Shown here piece after piece: positions 51,946 to 61,611 of a stretch of DNA of 64,000 nt. The translations under genes and the position numbers were made by a program. The stretch's first letter is position 1. The number at the start of each line of letters is the position of its first letter. The notes under the pieces are model-generated. The model was given only the letters and a program-made list of their open reading frames with translations, was not told the DNA's origin and made no database searches. The DNA lies in NCBI RefSeq assembly GCF_024296665.1, contig NZ_CP100762.1, positions 310,001-374,000 on the forward strand, written 5' to 3'. The DNA comes from Salinilacihabitans rarus (GTDB lineage: Archaea > Halobacteriota > Halobacteria > Halobacteriales > Natrialbaceae).

Positions 51946-52818
51946 TCAGGCCGACAGCGGGCTCCGGGTGTCGCCGCCGCGGCGGGCGAGCCACGCCGCG
52001 GCGAGCAGGGCCGCGAAGAGGACCGCCGTCGTGAGCGTGTAGAGCTGGTCGAGCGCGGGCGCGAACGTCATCACGCTGCGCCGGCCGAGCAGGAGGACGA
52101 GGAACGTCAGGACGGGCGTCGCGAACAGGACGCCGACGAGCCGCCGGTCGGCGAACCGCCGCGGGCCGACCATCGCGGCGAGGATCACCGCGCCGACGAG
52201 CGTCAGCGTCGCGGCCATCTGGATCGTCATGGTGACGTCGGTGTACCCCTGAATGAACAGGGGGCTCAACACGAGCTGGACCGGGACCGCGACGGCGGCG
52301 AGCCCGAGCGCCGCGGTGACGTGGGTCCGCGTCAGCCGCGTCGACCAGACGGTGACGGCGGCGACGACGTAGACGACGAAGATGGCGATCGCGGTCCAGA
52401 AGTGCATCGAGAGGATCTCGAGTTCGTACGAGAGGACGGTCTCGCGGCCCAGCAGGATCTGCACCGGCGTCAGGACCAGCCCGAGGGTGACGAGGGCGGT
52501 GACGCGCCGGCCGACGCCCCCGGCCCGCCAGGCCGCGGCGGCGGTGCCGACGATGAAGAGCCCGGCGGTCCCCGCGACGACGCGGTGGATCCACTCGTAG
52601 AAACTCGGCCGTCCCTGGGGCAGCAGGTTCAGGAAGCCGCCGTCACAGACCGGCCAGTTGGCGTTACAGGCCAGCCCCGAGCCGGTCACCCGCGCGGCGA
52701 CGCCGAGGACGATCGTCCCGGCGACGAACAGCGTCGTCACCGCGAGCAGGTGCTCGAACCCGAAGCGGTCGAGCGGCGAACGGGTCGAAGAATCGGACGT
52801 GTGGCTGTCGTACGACAC
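51946..52818 (-). CDS. ctaA: Heme A synthase (CtaA/Cox15)
   Basis: A 290-residue membrane protein with about eight spans. Motifs: 'GVAARVTGSGLACNANWPVC' with the Cys pair of the first loop, 'FYEWIHRVVAGTAGLFIVG' with heme-ligand His, 'EILSMHFWTAIAIFVVYVV' with the second His. It oxidises heme O to heme A for cytochrome oxidase. The substitution pattern is that of archaeal enzymes of about this size. It points to aerobic respiration with a heme-A oxidase. Confidence 0.9.
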   Translation of the reverse strand: MSYDSHTSDSSTRSPLDRFGFEHLLAVTTLFVAGTIVLGVAARVTGSGLACNANWPVCDGGFLNLLPQGRPSFYEWIHRVVAGTAGLFIVGTAAAAWRAGGVGRRVTALVTLGLVLTPVQILLGRETVLSYELEILSMHFWTAIAIFVVYVVAAVTVWSTRLTRTHVTAALGLAAVAVPVQLVLSPLFIQGYTDVTMTIQMAATLTLVGAVILAAMVGPRRFADRRLVGVLFATPVLTFLVLLLGRRSVMTFAPALDQLYTLTTAVLFAALLAAAWLARRGGDTRSPLSA

Positions 52819-52922
52819 GGGCGTTCTGTCGACGGTTGGGAACGGCCGTACTTAGGTTTCCCGAGTCCCCGTCGAGTCGACGGCTTCGTCGGATTCAATA
52901 CCCCGCCGTTCCAGCGACCGCC

Positions 52923-54023
52923 ATGGAGAAACTGGAGCGACTCGACGCCTCCCTCGACCGGAACGGGCTCGAGACGGTCTGGCTCGTGCGACCGAACTCC
53001 TACGCGTGGCTCACCGGCGGCAGCGCCGTCGTCGACCGTGAGAGCGACCTCGGGGTCGCCGCGGTCGGCTACGACGGCGACGAGGTGACGCTGCTGACCA
53101 ACACCATCGAGGCCGACCGCCTCGAAGCCGAGGAACTGCCGGATCTGGACCGCGACGCCGTCCGCGTCGAGACGTTCCCGTGGCACGAGCGCTCGCTCGT
53201 GGAGGCGATCGCCGAGCGGACCGACGGCCCCGCCGCCGCGGACGTCGACGTGCCCGGTCTCGACCGCGTCGACCCCGCGACGCTCCGCCAGCCGCTGACC
53301 GAGACCGACCGCGAGCGCTACCGCGACCTCGGCCGCGAGACGGCCGCCGCCGTCGAGGCCGTCTGCCGGGAACTCGAACCGGAGGACGCCGAACACGAGG
53401 TCTCCGCGGCGCTGTCGGTCGCGCTGTCGGCCCGGGGGATCGAGGCGCCGGTCGTCCTCGTCGGCGGCGCCGAGCGCGCGCAGGCGTACCGCCACTACAC
53501 GCCGACGGACGCCCGACTCGGCGGGTACGCTCTCGTCTCGGTGACCGCCCAGCGCCACGGCCTCCACGCCAGTTGCACCCGCGCGGTCGCGTTCGACCCG
53601 CCGTCGTGGCTCGCCGAGCGCCACGCGGCCGCCGCACGCGTCGAGGCGACGGCGCTGGCGGCGACCCGCGAGGCGGCGACCGAGGGCGGAACGGCCGGCG
53701 ACGTCTTCGCGGCGATCCAGGAGGCGTACGCCGACCTCGGCCACGAGGGCGAGTGGCGCCACCACCACCAGGGCGGAGCGGCCGGCTTCGCCGGCCGGGA
53801 GTGGATCGCCACCCCGGACCACGAGGCGCCCGTCGAGGCGCCGATGGCCTACGCGTGGAACCCGACCGTTCAGGGGGCCAAAAGCGAGGGAACCGTCCTC
53901 GTCTCGGAAGACGAGGTCGAACCGCTGACCGACACCGGAGGCTGGCCGACCGAGTCGGTGCGTGCGGTGGGGTACGACCTCGAACTCGAACGGCCCGCGG
54001 TGCTCGGCCTCGAGGAGGAGTAG
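52923..54023 (+). CDS. M24 (creatinase/aminopeptidase) fold protein, likely inactive
   Basis: A 366-residue protein with an N-terminal creatinase-like domain ('LDRNGLETVWLVRPNSYAWL') and a C-terminal pita-bread domain. In active M24 enzymes the metal is held by Asp in 'DxGxxxxGY.SD.TR'; here the aligned segment reads 'ALVSVTAQRHGLHASCTRAV', with neither Asp. The His region is 'WRHHHQGGAAGFAGRE' and the last Glu region 'AWNPTVQGAKSEGTVLV'. So at least two metal ligands are gone, and it may be a non-peptidase binding protein. It lies divergent from ctaA with a 100-base gap. Confidence 0.8.
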   Translation: MEKLERLDASLDRNGLETVWLVRPNSYAWLTGGSAVVDRESDLGVAAVGYDGDEVTLLTNTIEADRLEAEELPDLDRDAVRVETFPWHERSLVEAIAERTDGPAAADVDVPGLDRVDPATLRQPLTETDRERYRDLGRETAAAVEAVCRELEPEDAEHEVSAALSVALSARGIEAPVVLVGGAERAQAYRHYTPTDARLGGYALVSVTAQRHGLHASCTRAVAFDPPSWLAERHAAAARVEATALAATREAATEGGTAGDVFAAIQEAYADLGHEGEWRHHHQGGAAGFAGREWIATPDHEAPVEAPMAYAWNPTVQGAKSEGTVLVSEDEVEPLTDTGGWPTESVRAVGYDLELERPAVLGLEEE

Positions 54024-54085
54024 CCGACTTCGACTGACACCGGTCGCTGACGTCGCGTTCCGGCCGGGTCGACGCCGTCCGTGCG

Positions 54086-54700
54086 TTACTCCTCGTCGAC
54101 CTCGTCTCCCGGTCCGGCGTCGGCACCGGACTCGGGGTCGGCGTCGTCGTTTGCCGACGCCCGATCGTCGGCCGCGTCCGGCGCGCTCGTGTCGTCGACG
54201 GTGATCGTCACGGGTTCGACGCCCTCGTCGAGGTCCCCCTCCTCCTCGCGGTCGAGGATGCGGTCGAGGGTGAAGATCGTGTTGAGTTCGCGCTGGACCT
54301 GATCGACGACGCCGCCGACGAGTTCGCTCGGCTGGATCGCCGTGTACTCGTAGGGGTTGTTGCCGGCGCCCTCGCTCGCGCGCTTCTCGCGGCTGACCCG
54401 CTCCTCGTCGTGCAGTTCGGCGAGCGCCTCGCGGACCGTGCTCGGGTAGAGGCCGGTCCCCTGGGCGACCTCCTCGGAGGTGCTCCCGGGGTTTGCGAGC
54501 AGGTAAACGTAGATCTTCGCCCGGGTCTCCGTGTCGAGGATCCAGGCGAGCAGGTCGACGATCCGGCCGTCGAGTTCCTCGGCCGCGCTCGCCGTCGGTT
54601 CCTGCCCCTCCCCCTCGACCGGCGTGATTCCGCCGTCTTCGGTGTCGTCGACCCCGGTCTCGCCGGTCACCGGACGGTCGTCGGTGTCGTCTGAAGCCAT
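54086..54700 (-). CDS. Winged-helix regulator with acidic tails
   Basis: A 204-residue protein. A winged-helix domain (about 45-125) is seen in 'LLAWILDTETRAKIYVYLLA', 'STSEEVAQGTGLYPSTVREA' and 'EERVSREKRASEGAGN'. It is flanked by long acidic, disordered ends. The layout matches TrmB/ArsR-like haloarchaeal helix-turn-helix proteins. The target is unknown. Confidence 0.8.
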   Translation of the reverse strand: MASDDTDDRPVTGETGVDDTEDGGITPVEGEGQEPTASAAEELDGRIVDLLAWILDTETRAKIYVYLLANPGSTSEEVAQGTGLYPSTVREALAELHDEERVSREKRASEGAGNNPYEYTAIQPSELVGGVVDQVQRELNTIFTLDRILDREEEGDLDEGVEPVTITVDDTSAPDAADDRASANDDADPESGADAGPGDEVDEE

Positions 54701-54754
54701 GGCTCCTCTCGTGGGGTGAAAGCTATCCGCGGTGTTAAACCTTTGCGGGTCAGT

Positions 54755-55837
54755 TCACGCGGCTTCGAGCAGCAACGACCGGCAGAGGGCGTCGACGCCC
54801 GCCTCCTCGCGCAGTCGGCGCTGCCGGTGCGCGCCGCTCTCGCGCTCGTAGACCCGGCGGATGCCGTCGACGCCGAGGCGCTCGGACTCCCGGTCGACGA
54901 GTTCGCCGAGGTCGACGGTCCCCTCCACCTCGCGGTCGAGGAACGCGGCGTCGTGGCCGTAGCGGATCGCCCGCCACTTGTTCTCGTCGAGCAGTTCGCG
55001 GCGGTGGCGGCGGGCGGACGTGCCGTCCTCGTACTCCTCGGCCAGCGCGGTCACGAGCGCGTGGGCGTACTCGACGAACGCGTAGACGACGTCGGGGTCG
55101 GCCTGCCCGTCGGGGGTCCGTATCTCGACGGTGCCGTGGCCGGTGTGCGGACGGACGTCGTACCAGAGTTCGCCGCGGTCGTTTATCGCGCCGGATTCGA
55201 GCATCCGGCGCTCGAAGTCGTCGAACGCGGCGAAGTCCTCGAAGTAGGTCGGCATCCCCGTGTTCGGCAGCGCCTCGAAGATCTTCGCCCGGGCGGACTG
55301 GAGGCCGGTGTCGAAGCCGTTCCAGTACGGCGAGTTGGCCGAGAGCGCCAGCATGATCGGCACGTACCACCGCAACTCGTTTGCGATCCAGACGGCCTTG
55401 TCGGCGTCGTCGACGCCGACGTGGACGTGGACGCCCGCGGTCGTGTTGCGGTGCTGGGGATACTGGATGCGGTCGAGTTGCGAGCGGTAGCGGGGCTTCT
55501 CGGCGTGTTCGAGTTGGCGCCACCTCGCAAGCGGGTGCAGGCCCGCGGCGGCGACCCGGAAGCCGTAGGCCTCGGCGTAGGAAACGAGCGCCTCGCGTAC
55601 GTCACACAGCACGTCGCGGGCCTCGCCCGGGTCGTCGATCAGCGGCGTCTGGGTCTCGATCACGAACTTGAACAGTTCGTGGTCGAGTCGCCCATCGAGA
55701 ATCTCCGGCGGCTCTCCCTCGTAGACGAGTTCGTCGGTCCCGCTCGTCGGGCGGCCGCGCTCGTCGACGACGAAGCACTCCTCCTCGATGCCCAGCGTGC
55801 CCATTCGCGTGAACGATTCGGGCGACCCCCGTTCCAT
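54755..55837 (-). CDS. gshA: Glutamate-cysteine ligase
   Basis: A 360-residue enzyme of the GCS2 (YbdK-like) family. '[17 protein letters not shown]' opens the family, '[14 protein letters not shown]', '[20 protein letters not shown]' and '[20 protein letters not shown]' carry the ATP and Mg residues. In haloarchaea it makes gamma-glutamylcysteine, which replaces glutathione; no GshB is expected. ATG 55837 gives the acidic haloarchaeal N-terminus. Confidence 0.9.
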   Translation of the reverse strand: MERGSPESFTRMGTLGIEEECFVVDERGRPTSGTDELVYEGEPPEILDGRLDHELFKFVIETQTPLIDDPGEARDVLCDVREALVSYAEAYGFRVAAAGLHPLARWRQLEHAEKPRYRSQLDRIQYPQHRNTTAGVHVHVGVDDADKAVWIANELRWYVPIMLALSANSPYWNGFDTGLQSARAKIFEALPNTGMPTYFEDFAAFDDFERRMLESGAINDRGELWYDVRPHTGHGTVEIRTPDGQADPDVVYAFVEYAHALVTALAEEYEDGTSARRHRRELLDENKWRAIRYGHDAAFLDREVEGTVDLGELVDRESERLGVDGIRRVYERESGAHRQRRLREEAGVDALCRSLLLEAA

Positions 55838-55901
55838 CGTTGCGCGTCTTTCGGCCCGGGAGATAAATACGGTTTGGAGTCGGCAGCGCCTCCGCGGCGA
55901 C

Positions 55902-56546
55902 TCACCGCGGCCGGGCGACGACCCCGAGGTGGTCGGCGTGGTACTCGTCGAGCCGCCGGCTTTCGAGGATCTCGTACCCCGTTTCGAGTTCCTCGCGCAC
56001 CGCCGCGAAGACGGCGGCGGGGTCGCGGGTCACGTCCTCGCTTCTGGCCTTGATCGCGACGAGCAGGCGGCCGTCGTCGGCGAGGAACCGGCGGTTTTCG
56101 AGCGCCACGCGGGCCTGCCCCCGGGTCGCGACGTCCTGGACGACCGCGTCGACGTCCGCCTCGACGACGTGGGCGTAGGTCTCGGGCTTGCGGGCATCTT
56201 TCAGCAGCGGGAACAGCCGCGGGCGCGGTTCGGCCGCCGAGAGCAGGTCGCGGGCGGGGCGGGCGGCGAACTCGACGGCGTAGGTCGGCCCCGCGAAGTC
56301 GGCCACGTGGCTCGCGGTCGTCCCGCTGGCCGCCCCGAGGTAGAGTACCGTCTCGCCGCCTTCGAGGCCGGTCTCCATCCCGAGTTCGAACATCGCGCCG
56401 AGCTTCGACCGGCGCGGGTCCCACGCGCGCCACTCGCCGTCCGTGGGTTCGCCGTAGACGGGGTCGCCGCGGGTCGCCAGCCGCTCCCGGCCGTCGATTT
56501 CGCGGCGCTCGACGCCAGCGGGGAGGACGTCATTCACCGCCCTCAC
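55902..56546 (-). CDS. flpA: Fibrillarin-like rRNA/tRNA 2'-O-methyltransferase
   Basis: A 214-residue SAM-dependent methyltransferase, the catalytic subunit of the archaeal box C/D RNP. Motifs are '[20 protein letters not shown]', '[20 protein letters not shown]' (SAM binding), '[10 protein letters not shown]' and '[11 protein letters not shown]'. The GTG start at 56546 overlaps the Nop5 gene by 17 bases; a GTG at 56537 is an alternative. It would use the tRNA-Trp intron RNA, among others, as guide. Confidence 0.93.
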   Translation of the reverse strand: MRAVNDVLPAGVERREIDGRERLATRGDPVYGEPTDGEWRAWDPRRSKLGAMFELGMETGLEGGETVLYLGAASGTTASHVADFAGPTYAVEFAARPARDLLSAAEPRPRLFPLLKDARKPETYAHVVEADVDAVVQDVATRGQARVALENRRFLADDGRLLVAIKARSEDVTRDPAAVFAAVREELETGYEILESRRLDEYHADHLGVVARPR

Positions 56547-57384
56547 CTCCCGTATCGTCGGCGCGCGCCTGTATCGTCTCGATCCGCTCGGCGAGTTCGG
56601 CCTCGAGTTCCGGCCGGTAGTCGCCCGAATAGTGGTCGATCCGGGCCGCGATGGCGAGTTTGCCCGCGACCGCGCGGGCCGCCGACCCCCGGTCTTCCGG
56701 TCGGGTGCCGCGGACCGCGTCGTGGGTGTAGATGATCCCGTGTTTGGGCGAGGGGGCGTGCCCGCGGAGGTGCGCGAACAGCGCGTCCTCGGCGCCGAGC
56801 ACCTGGACCGTCCCGCTGGGCTGTTTCGCCAGCGATTCGAGGCCGCCGGCGAGCGAGACCAGTCGCGCGGCGAGGACGGGGCCGGCGAGCGCCGCGAGGT
56901 TGGGCGCGACCGCCGGGGTGCGCCGTTCGACGAACGCCCGCAGGTCGTCGGCCTCGTCGGCGAGGGCCGCGACGCGGGCGGCCAGCGAGTGGACGCGTTC
57001 GAGCCCCGGTTCGGGCTCGCGGGCGGCCAGTTCGCGGGCGTACTCGACGCCGGTTCCCGCCTCGGGGTCGACCGTCCCGGCCCACTCGGCCAGCCGCTCG
57101 GCGAGTTCGTTGGCGGTCCGCCGGCAGTCGTCCATCGCCCGCACGGCGTGGACCAGCTGGCGGTCGTCGGCGCGCTCGCGCGCCTCGACGGCGGCCCGCG
57201 TCGCCACGAGCGAGGCCTCGTGCAGGGCGTCGTAGTAGCCCGCCTCGTCGGCCGCGAAGCCGGCGTCGACGGCGCGTTCGGGCCAGTCGCGGGGCTCGTC
57301 GGTCTCGCCGTCGCCGATGGCGGCGGCGAGCGCGTCGACGTCGTCCGGGTCGCCCGCCGCGAACCACCCGTCGGTGTCGGTCAT
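56530..57384 (-). CDS. Nop5/Nop56-like protein of the C/D RNP
   Basis: A 284-residue protein with the NOP domain ('APNLAALAGPVLAARLVSLA' and 'LAKQPSGTVQVLGAEDALFA', 'HAPSPKHGIIYTHDAVRG'). It bridges fibrillarin and L7Ae on C/D guide RNAs. It is shorter than some archaeal Nop5 proteins and lacks the Lys/Glu tail of eukaryotic Nop56. It overlaps flpA by 17 bases, so the pair is made in fixed ratio. Confidence 0.93.
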   Translation of the reverse strand: MTDTDGWFAAGDPDDVDALAAAIGDGETDEPRDWPERAVDAGFAADEAGYYDALHEASLVATRAAVEARERADDRQLVHAVRAMDDCRRTANELAERLAEWAGTVDPEAGTGVEYARELAAREPEPGLERVHSLAARVAALADEADDLRAFVERRTPAVAPNLAALAGPVLAARLVSLAGGLESLAKQPSGTVQVLGAEDALFAHLRGHAPSPKHGIIYTHDAVRGTRPEDRGSAARAVAGKLAIAARIDHYSGDYRPELEAELAERIETIQARADDTGGEGGE

Positions 57385-57460
57385 GGGCGGTCGTTTCGCG
57401 CCGCGGCGATTAAACGCCTCGCTCCGCGGAGCGGGGCCGACGAGAACGGGCGGCGGGCGA

Positions 57461-58537
57461 TCAGACGCCGAACGTCGCCCGGAGCATGTCGCGGGTGCCC
57501 GGCCCGAGGCCGACGGCGACGACGGTGATCAGCAGGAGGACGGCGTAGCGCGGGCTCTCCTCGAAGATGGTCTCGTCGAAGATCCAGACGACGAAGACGG
57601 CGGCGACGACCTTCAGGAGGAGGAACGGCCCCGCGTGGCCGAAGTAGTCGACGATCGCCGCGTTGATCGGGTGTTTCGGGATCAGGTTCTGCTCCCAGCC
57701 GAAGTACGTCGCGTACTCGAGGCCGATCACGTTCGCGACGCCGTCGACGGCGTGGGCCCAGATGACGACCAGTCCCATGTACTCGGTGCCCCGGTTGAGG
57801 TCGGGTGCGAACCGGTCGATCCCGACCCACGTGACCGCCGTGACGACGGTCGCGCCGCCGAGCGTCGCCACGAGGATGCCCGGGTAGAAGGACGTGTACG
57901 GCGTCGTCGCCGCGAGGTAGCTCAGGTAGCCGACCGTGACCGCGAGGGCGGCGGTCCCGAGGCCGGCCAGCGCGTACTCGTAGCCCCGGACGTGGCCGTT
58001 GCGTTCGAGCCGGACGGCCGCCACCAGCGCGGCGACCGTGAGCACGAAGACGGTACCGTAGATGAACGGGCTGATGAGAAACGCCGACCACGGCAGCGAG
58101 ATCGGCGTCCCGCCGGCGACGTTGGCGTCCTCGACGACCCGGAGCGCCCCGCCGAACAGCATGAACGGGAACAGGCCGTAAAAGCCCGCGCGGTAGCGGG
58201 TGATATCGAGCCGGCGGATCAGGAAGATGATCCCGACCAGCAGCAGGATCAGCGTCGGGATGTAGCCGGCGTAGGAGACGAACGTGTACCCCGGGCTGGC
58301 GGTCGGGCCGTCGCCCGGACCCGCCTGAGTGCAGGGAATCTCCGTCCCGCCGGCCCACGCGACGCAACTCATCCCCTGTGCGTCGGCGACCACCGGTCCC
58401 CAGTAGTACTGCCAGATGAGGTCGACGTACACCCGCTGGGGGAACAGCGTCGCGCCGAGGACGACCGTGAGGCCGAGGATTCCGACGACCGCGACCCAGA
58501 GCCGTTCGGCGCCAACGCGGTCGATGTACTCGTCCAT
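57461..58537 (-). CDS. DUF63 family membrane protein
   Basis: A 358-residue membrane protein with about nine hydrophobic segments ('[20 protein letters not shown]', '[20 protein letters not shown]', '[20 protein letters not shown]'). These are marks of archaeal DUF63. The segment '[16 protein letters not shown]' in the first external loop has two Cys that may form a disulfide. Function unknown. It is next to the Nop5-fibrillarin pair on the same strand. Confidence 0.85.
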   Translation of the reverse strand: MDEYIDRVGAERLWVAVVGILGLTVVLGATLFPQRVYVDLIWQYYWGPVVADAQGMSCVAWAGGTEIPCTQAGPGDGPTASPGYTFVSYAGYIPTLILLLVGIIFLIRRLDITRYRAGFYGLFPFMLFGGALRVVEDANVAGGTPISLPWSAFLISPFIYGTVFVLTVAALVAAVRLERNGHVRGYEYALAGLGTAALAVTVGYLSYLAATTPYTSFYPGILVATLGGATVVTAVTWVGIDRFAPDLNRGTEYMGLVVIWAHAVDGVANVIGLEYATYFGWEQNLIPKHPINAAIVDYFGHAGPFLLLKVVAAVFVVWIFDETIFEESPRYAVLLLITVVAVGLGPGTRDMLRATFGV

Positions 58538-58607
58538 ACACGATACGCCTGCGGGGCTTGCGTTTACCGTTTCCGATTCCGGTCGCGGGCGCTCGCCGTG
58601 CGGTGGC

Positions 58608-59057
58608 TCACAGCGGCAGTTCCTCGCTGTCGTGGGTCGTCCCGAGGACGACCATCGTCTGCGAGCGCGCGAAGCCGTCCATCCGGGCGATCCGGTCGAA
58701 CATCAACTCCCGCAACGCGTCGGCGTCCTCGGCGTAGACGCGCATCATCACGTCCCACTCGCCGGTCGTCAGGTGAACCTCCTGGACGCCTTCGATCCCC
58801 GCGAGCGCTTCGAGGGTGTCGGTCTCGCGGCCCTGTTCGACCCGCAGGCCAACGATCGCGGAGATGTCGAGGCCGACCGCCTTCGGGTCGACCCGCGCGT
58901 GGTACCCTTCGATGACGCCGGCCTCTTCGAGGCGGTTGACGCGGTCGTGGACCGTGGCGCTCGACATGTCGATCCGGCGTGCGATCTCGCTGAACGGCGT
59001 CCGCGCGTTCTCCTGGAGAATCCGCAGGATCGCGCGGTCCGTGTCGTCGAGGTCCAT
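58608..59057 (-). CDS. Lrp/AsnC family transcription regulator
   Basis: A 149-residue regulator. N-terminal HTH ('[20 protein letters not shown]', '[20 protein letters not shown]') and C-terminal RAM ligand domain ('[20 protein letters not shown]', '[16 protein letters not shown]'). ATG 59057 gives the standard start. It acts as an octamer sensing amino acids or other effectors. Confidence 0.9.
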   Translation of the reverse strand: MDLDDTDRAILRILQENARTPFSEIARRIDMSSATVHDRVNRLEEAGVIEGYHARVDPKAVGLDISAIVGLRVEQGRETDTLEALAGIEGVQEVHLTTGEWDVMMRVYAEDADALRELMFDRIARMDGFARSQTMVVLGTTHDSEELPL

Positions 59058-59125
59058 ACCTCGACGGGCGGACGCCCGGCTAAAAGGCCTTCCGGCGGGG
59101 GCAGATTCGCGGGATGGCGTCGGCC

Positions 59126-59947
59126 TCAGTCTCCGGCCTCGCGTTCGATCTCGCGGGCCGCCGCGAGCACCTCCTCGTGGACGGCCCCGTTCGAGGCCAC
59201 GAGGCCGACGCTGTCGTGGCGCCAGCGCTCGCCTTCGAGGTCGGTGACCGTACCGCCGGCCGCCCGGACCATGTGGACGCCGGCGACCGAGTCCCACGGG
59301 TTCGCCCGCAGGTTCGTGATCGTCCCGTCGAGCGCGCCCGAGGCGACCATCGCCAGCGTGGCCTGCGCACAGCCGAACCGCCGCAGGTCGGCGAACCGGT
59401 CGACGATCGCTTTGCAGGCCGCGCCGTAGCGCCCGCGGTCGTCGAGGGCCCACCACAGCGTCGGCGCGACGGCGCAGGTCTCGGGGTCCGTCCGGTCGCT
59501 GACCGCGATCGGGTCGCCGTCGCGGAAGACGCCTTCGGGCCCCGACCGGTAGGCGTCCCCGAGCGCGGGGAAGACGTTCGCCGCGCCGACCGGTTCGCCG
59601 TCGACGACGGCCGCGACGGCCGTGCCGAACACTCGGATCCCCCGGACGAAGTTGTTCGTCCCGTCGATCGGATCGACGATCCACGCCGGCCCCGCTTCGG
59701 GGACCGCCTTCAGTTCGTCCTCCTCCTCGCCGACGACCGGGTCGTCGGGGTACTCCTCGCGGATCGCCTCGATGACGGCCCGCTGGGCGTCGCGGTCGGC
59801 CTGCGTGACGACGTCGGTCTTCCCGCCTTTCGTCTCGACTGCGATCCCCTCCCGGAACGCCTCCTCGGCGACCGCGGCGCCGGCCTCGGCCGCCCGCGCG
59901 GCCCTCGTAGCCCGGGCCGCGTGGTCCTCGTCGTCGCTCTCGTTCAT
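59126..59947 (-). CDS. Inositol-monophosphatase-like phosphatase
   Basis: A 273-residue Mg-dependent sugar phosphatase. Metal site motifs are 'VVGEEEDEL' (Glu pair), 'WIVDPIDGTNNFVRGI' and 'NPWDSVAGVHMVRAAGG'. The family includes inositol monophosphatase, fructose-1,6-bisphosphatase and pAp phosphatase in archaea; the substrate cannot be set. ATG 59947 was chosen over upstream frames for the typical length. Confidence 0.88.
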   Translation of the reverse strand: MNESDDEDHAARATRAARAAEAGAAVAEEAFREGIAVETKGGKTDVVTQADRDAQRAVIEAIREEYPDDPVVGEEEDELKAVPEAGPAWIVDPIDGTNNFVRGIRVFGTAVAAVVDGEPVGAANVFPALGDAYRSGPEGVFRDGDPIAVSDRTDPETCAVAPTLWWALDDRGRYGAACKAIVDRFADLRRFGCAQATLAMVASGALDGTITNLRANPWDSVAGVHMVRAAGGTVTDLEGERWRHDSVGLVASNGAVHEEVLAAAREIEREAGD

Positions 59948-60030
59948 CGTCGAGGGTGAGCGGGCCGGCGACAAAAGGTGTAGGGGTTCCGGCGGTCGGG
60001 GTCGTCCCCGCGTCGCGGCCGCGGGGCCGG

Positions 60031-60669
60031 TCAGCGGATGGCCTCGAACAGTTCGCGGACGAGTTTCCGCTCGGCCGCACAGAGGCGGTTCGAGACCGCA
60101 GAGCGCGTGATCCCGAGACGATTCGAGATGTCCGCGAGGTCCGTCCGGCGTGGCACGTCGTAGTAGCCGGCGCTCACCGCGACTTCGACGGCCTCCAGTT
60201 GCTTGTCCGTGAAGCCGTCCACCTCCAGCGTGAACGACCTGTTCGCCTCGTCGAGTTCGTCCGTCGTGAGTTGCTGGAGTCGGACCTCGGCCCCAGTGTC
60301 CTTCAGCGAGCTGATAATAGAGAAGATCTGCTCCCGGTCGCAGGTCGACAGCGAGACGATCAGGTCGTCGTCCTCGAAGGCGTCGACGCTCGAAATACAG
60401 TCGTGGGACCGGATCACCGAACAGATGCACTTCTCGTGGACGTTCGTCTTGACGAGCGTCGCGTCCGACTCACCCGTCCGCAGTTTCGCGCGACACTCGT
60501 CGCACTCCTCTTCGTTGTTGTGACAGATAGACTGCATTACCTCCCGGCTGGAGCCGATCGCATCGAGTATCGGACAGTTCGAGTCGGGGTGCGGCGTGAT
60601 TCGTAACACCGCGTTGAGACACTCTTCAACGGTTATCACGTCGAGAGGAGTTTCGTTGCAGTCAGTCAT
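60031..60669 (-). CDS. Cys-rich HTH_10 regulator next to the dehalogenase cluster
   Basis: A 212-residue regulator. The N-terminal 110 residues have about nine Cys in close spacing ('NEEECDECRAKL', 'EKCICSVIRSHDC'), a possible Fe-S or redox site. The end is HTH_10 ('GFTDKQLEAVEVAVSAGYYD', 'LADISNRLGITRSAVSNRL'). Haloarchaeal NarO and DmsR, which control anaerobic respiration, have the same plan: Cys-rich N-terminus plus HTH_10. ATG 60669 was chosen; a TTATAC just upstream is too close to be its TATA box, so the transcription start is unclear. It lies 127 bases behind the NapH-like gene on the same strand. Confidence 0.83.
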   Translation of the reverse strand: MTDCNETPLDVITVEECLNAVLRITPHPDSNCPILDAIGSSREVMQSICHNNEEECDECRAKLRTGESDATLVKTNVHEKCICSVIRSHDCISSVDAFEDDDLIVSLSTCDREQIFSIISSLKDTGAEVRLQQLTTDELDEANRSFTLEVDGFTDKQLEAVEVAVSAGYYDVPRRTDLADISNRLGITRSAVSNRLCAAERKLVRELFEAIR

Positions 60670-60795
60670 CTTATACGTAACTATCCGCGGCACGCTTACA
60701 AGTCCACGCTCCATTCCCAGCGAGTGGGGTTCACGACGGGAGTCCCCGTCGTAGCCGGGGTCGTGAGGGGCACGTCGCCGGTCGGCGTCCGACGG

Positions 60796-61608
60796 TCATC
60801 GCTTCTCGTCGTCGGCCGACCGCCGTCGGTGCAAGTCGAGCAGGTCCACGTCGAGGGCGTCGGTGGGACACTCCTCGACGCACCGGAAGCAGTTGATACA
60901 CGCGTCCTGCTCGGTTCGGGGTCCCCGGACGTCGTTTCCCCGCGGGCAGACGGTTACACAGCGGTTACAGTCGATGCACTCGTCCGGCGCGTACCGAACG
61001 GTCTCGGTCGACGTGTACACGTTCGCGACGCCGCCGACGTTTCCGACGGGACAGACGCGGGGCCAGTCCACGACGAACAGCACGACGAACGGGTACGCGG
61101 CGGCGATGCCGAGGCTCCACGACAGCGTCTGGTGTTTCCCGAGGAGGATCAGGTTCCGCGAGATGATCCCGATCGGACAGAAGGAACTCCAGAACGGGTA
61201 GCCGGTCACCGCGGTGACCCCCAGTACCCCTGCAAGCAGCGCGACGCCGTCGCGCCAACTCGTCGATACCGGGAGCCGACGCGACGCGCCGTGGACCCAC
61301 ATCAGGGGCCGGGACCGCTGCACCCAGTGGACGATCGGTCGCATCGGACAGACCCACCCGCACAGCGACCGTCCGAGGACGAGTACGACGCCGAGGGTCA
61401 ACAGCGTGTAGGGGAGCGCGACCCACACGACCGAGCGCGTGGCGAGCGTGATCTCCAGAAAGCCCACCGGACAGATAAACCGGAGCATCCCCACCCCGAA
61501 CGCCGAGAGCGATCCGGTCGCGACTTCGAGTCCCGACCCGACGAGGATCAACGCGAGCACGCCGAGGAAGAACGCGTTCCGGACGGTCCGGATGGAGAGG
61601 CGCGACAT
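60796..61608 (-). CDS. NapH-like membrane ferredoxin
   Basis: A 270-residue protein with four membrane spans ('RNAFFLGVLALILVGSGLEV', 'VVWVALPYTLLTLGVVLVLG'). Between them are 'RSLCGWVCPMRPIVHW' and 'WSSFCPIGIIS', the C-x3-CP motifs of the NapH/NosR family, and at the end two 4Fe-4S binding sites ('CIDCNRCVTVCPRG' and 'CINCFRCVEECPTD'). NapH takes electrons from quinol at the membrane and passes them to NapG. Its ATG is three bases after the NapG-like stop. Confidence 0.86.
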   Translation of the reverse strand: MSRLSIRTVRNAFFLGVLALILVGSGLEVATGSLSAFGVGMLRFICPVGFLEITLATRSVVWVALPYTLLTLGVVLVLGRSLCGWVCPMRPIVHWVQRSRPLMWVHGASRRLPVSTSWRDGVALLAGVLGVTAVTGYPFWSSFCPIGIISRNLILLGKHQTLSWSLGIAAAYPFVVLFVVDWPRVCPVGNVGGVANVYTSTETVRYAPDECIDCNRCVTVCPRGNDVRGPRTEQDACINCFRCVEECPTDALDVDLLDLHRRRSADDEKR

Positions 61609-61611
61609 CGG

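Noticed and set aside
60671-60681. TTATAC as the promoter of the Cys-rich HTH_10 gene
   Set aside because: On the minus strand it is about ten bases from the ATG, too near for a TATA box of that start. It could belong to a later start, which the Cys-rich N-terminus argues against.
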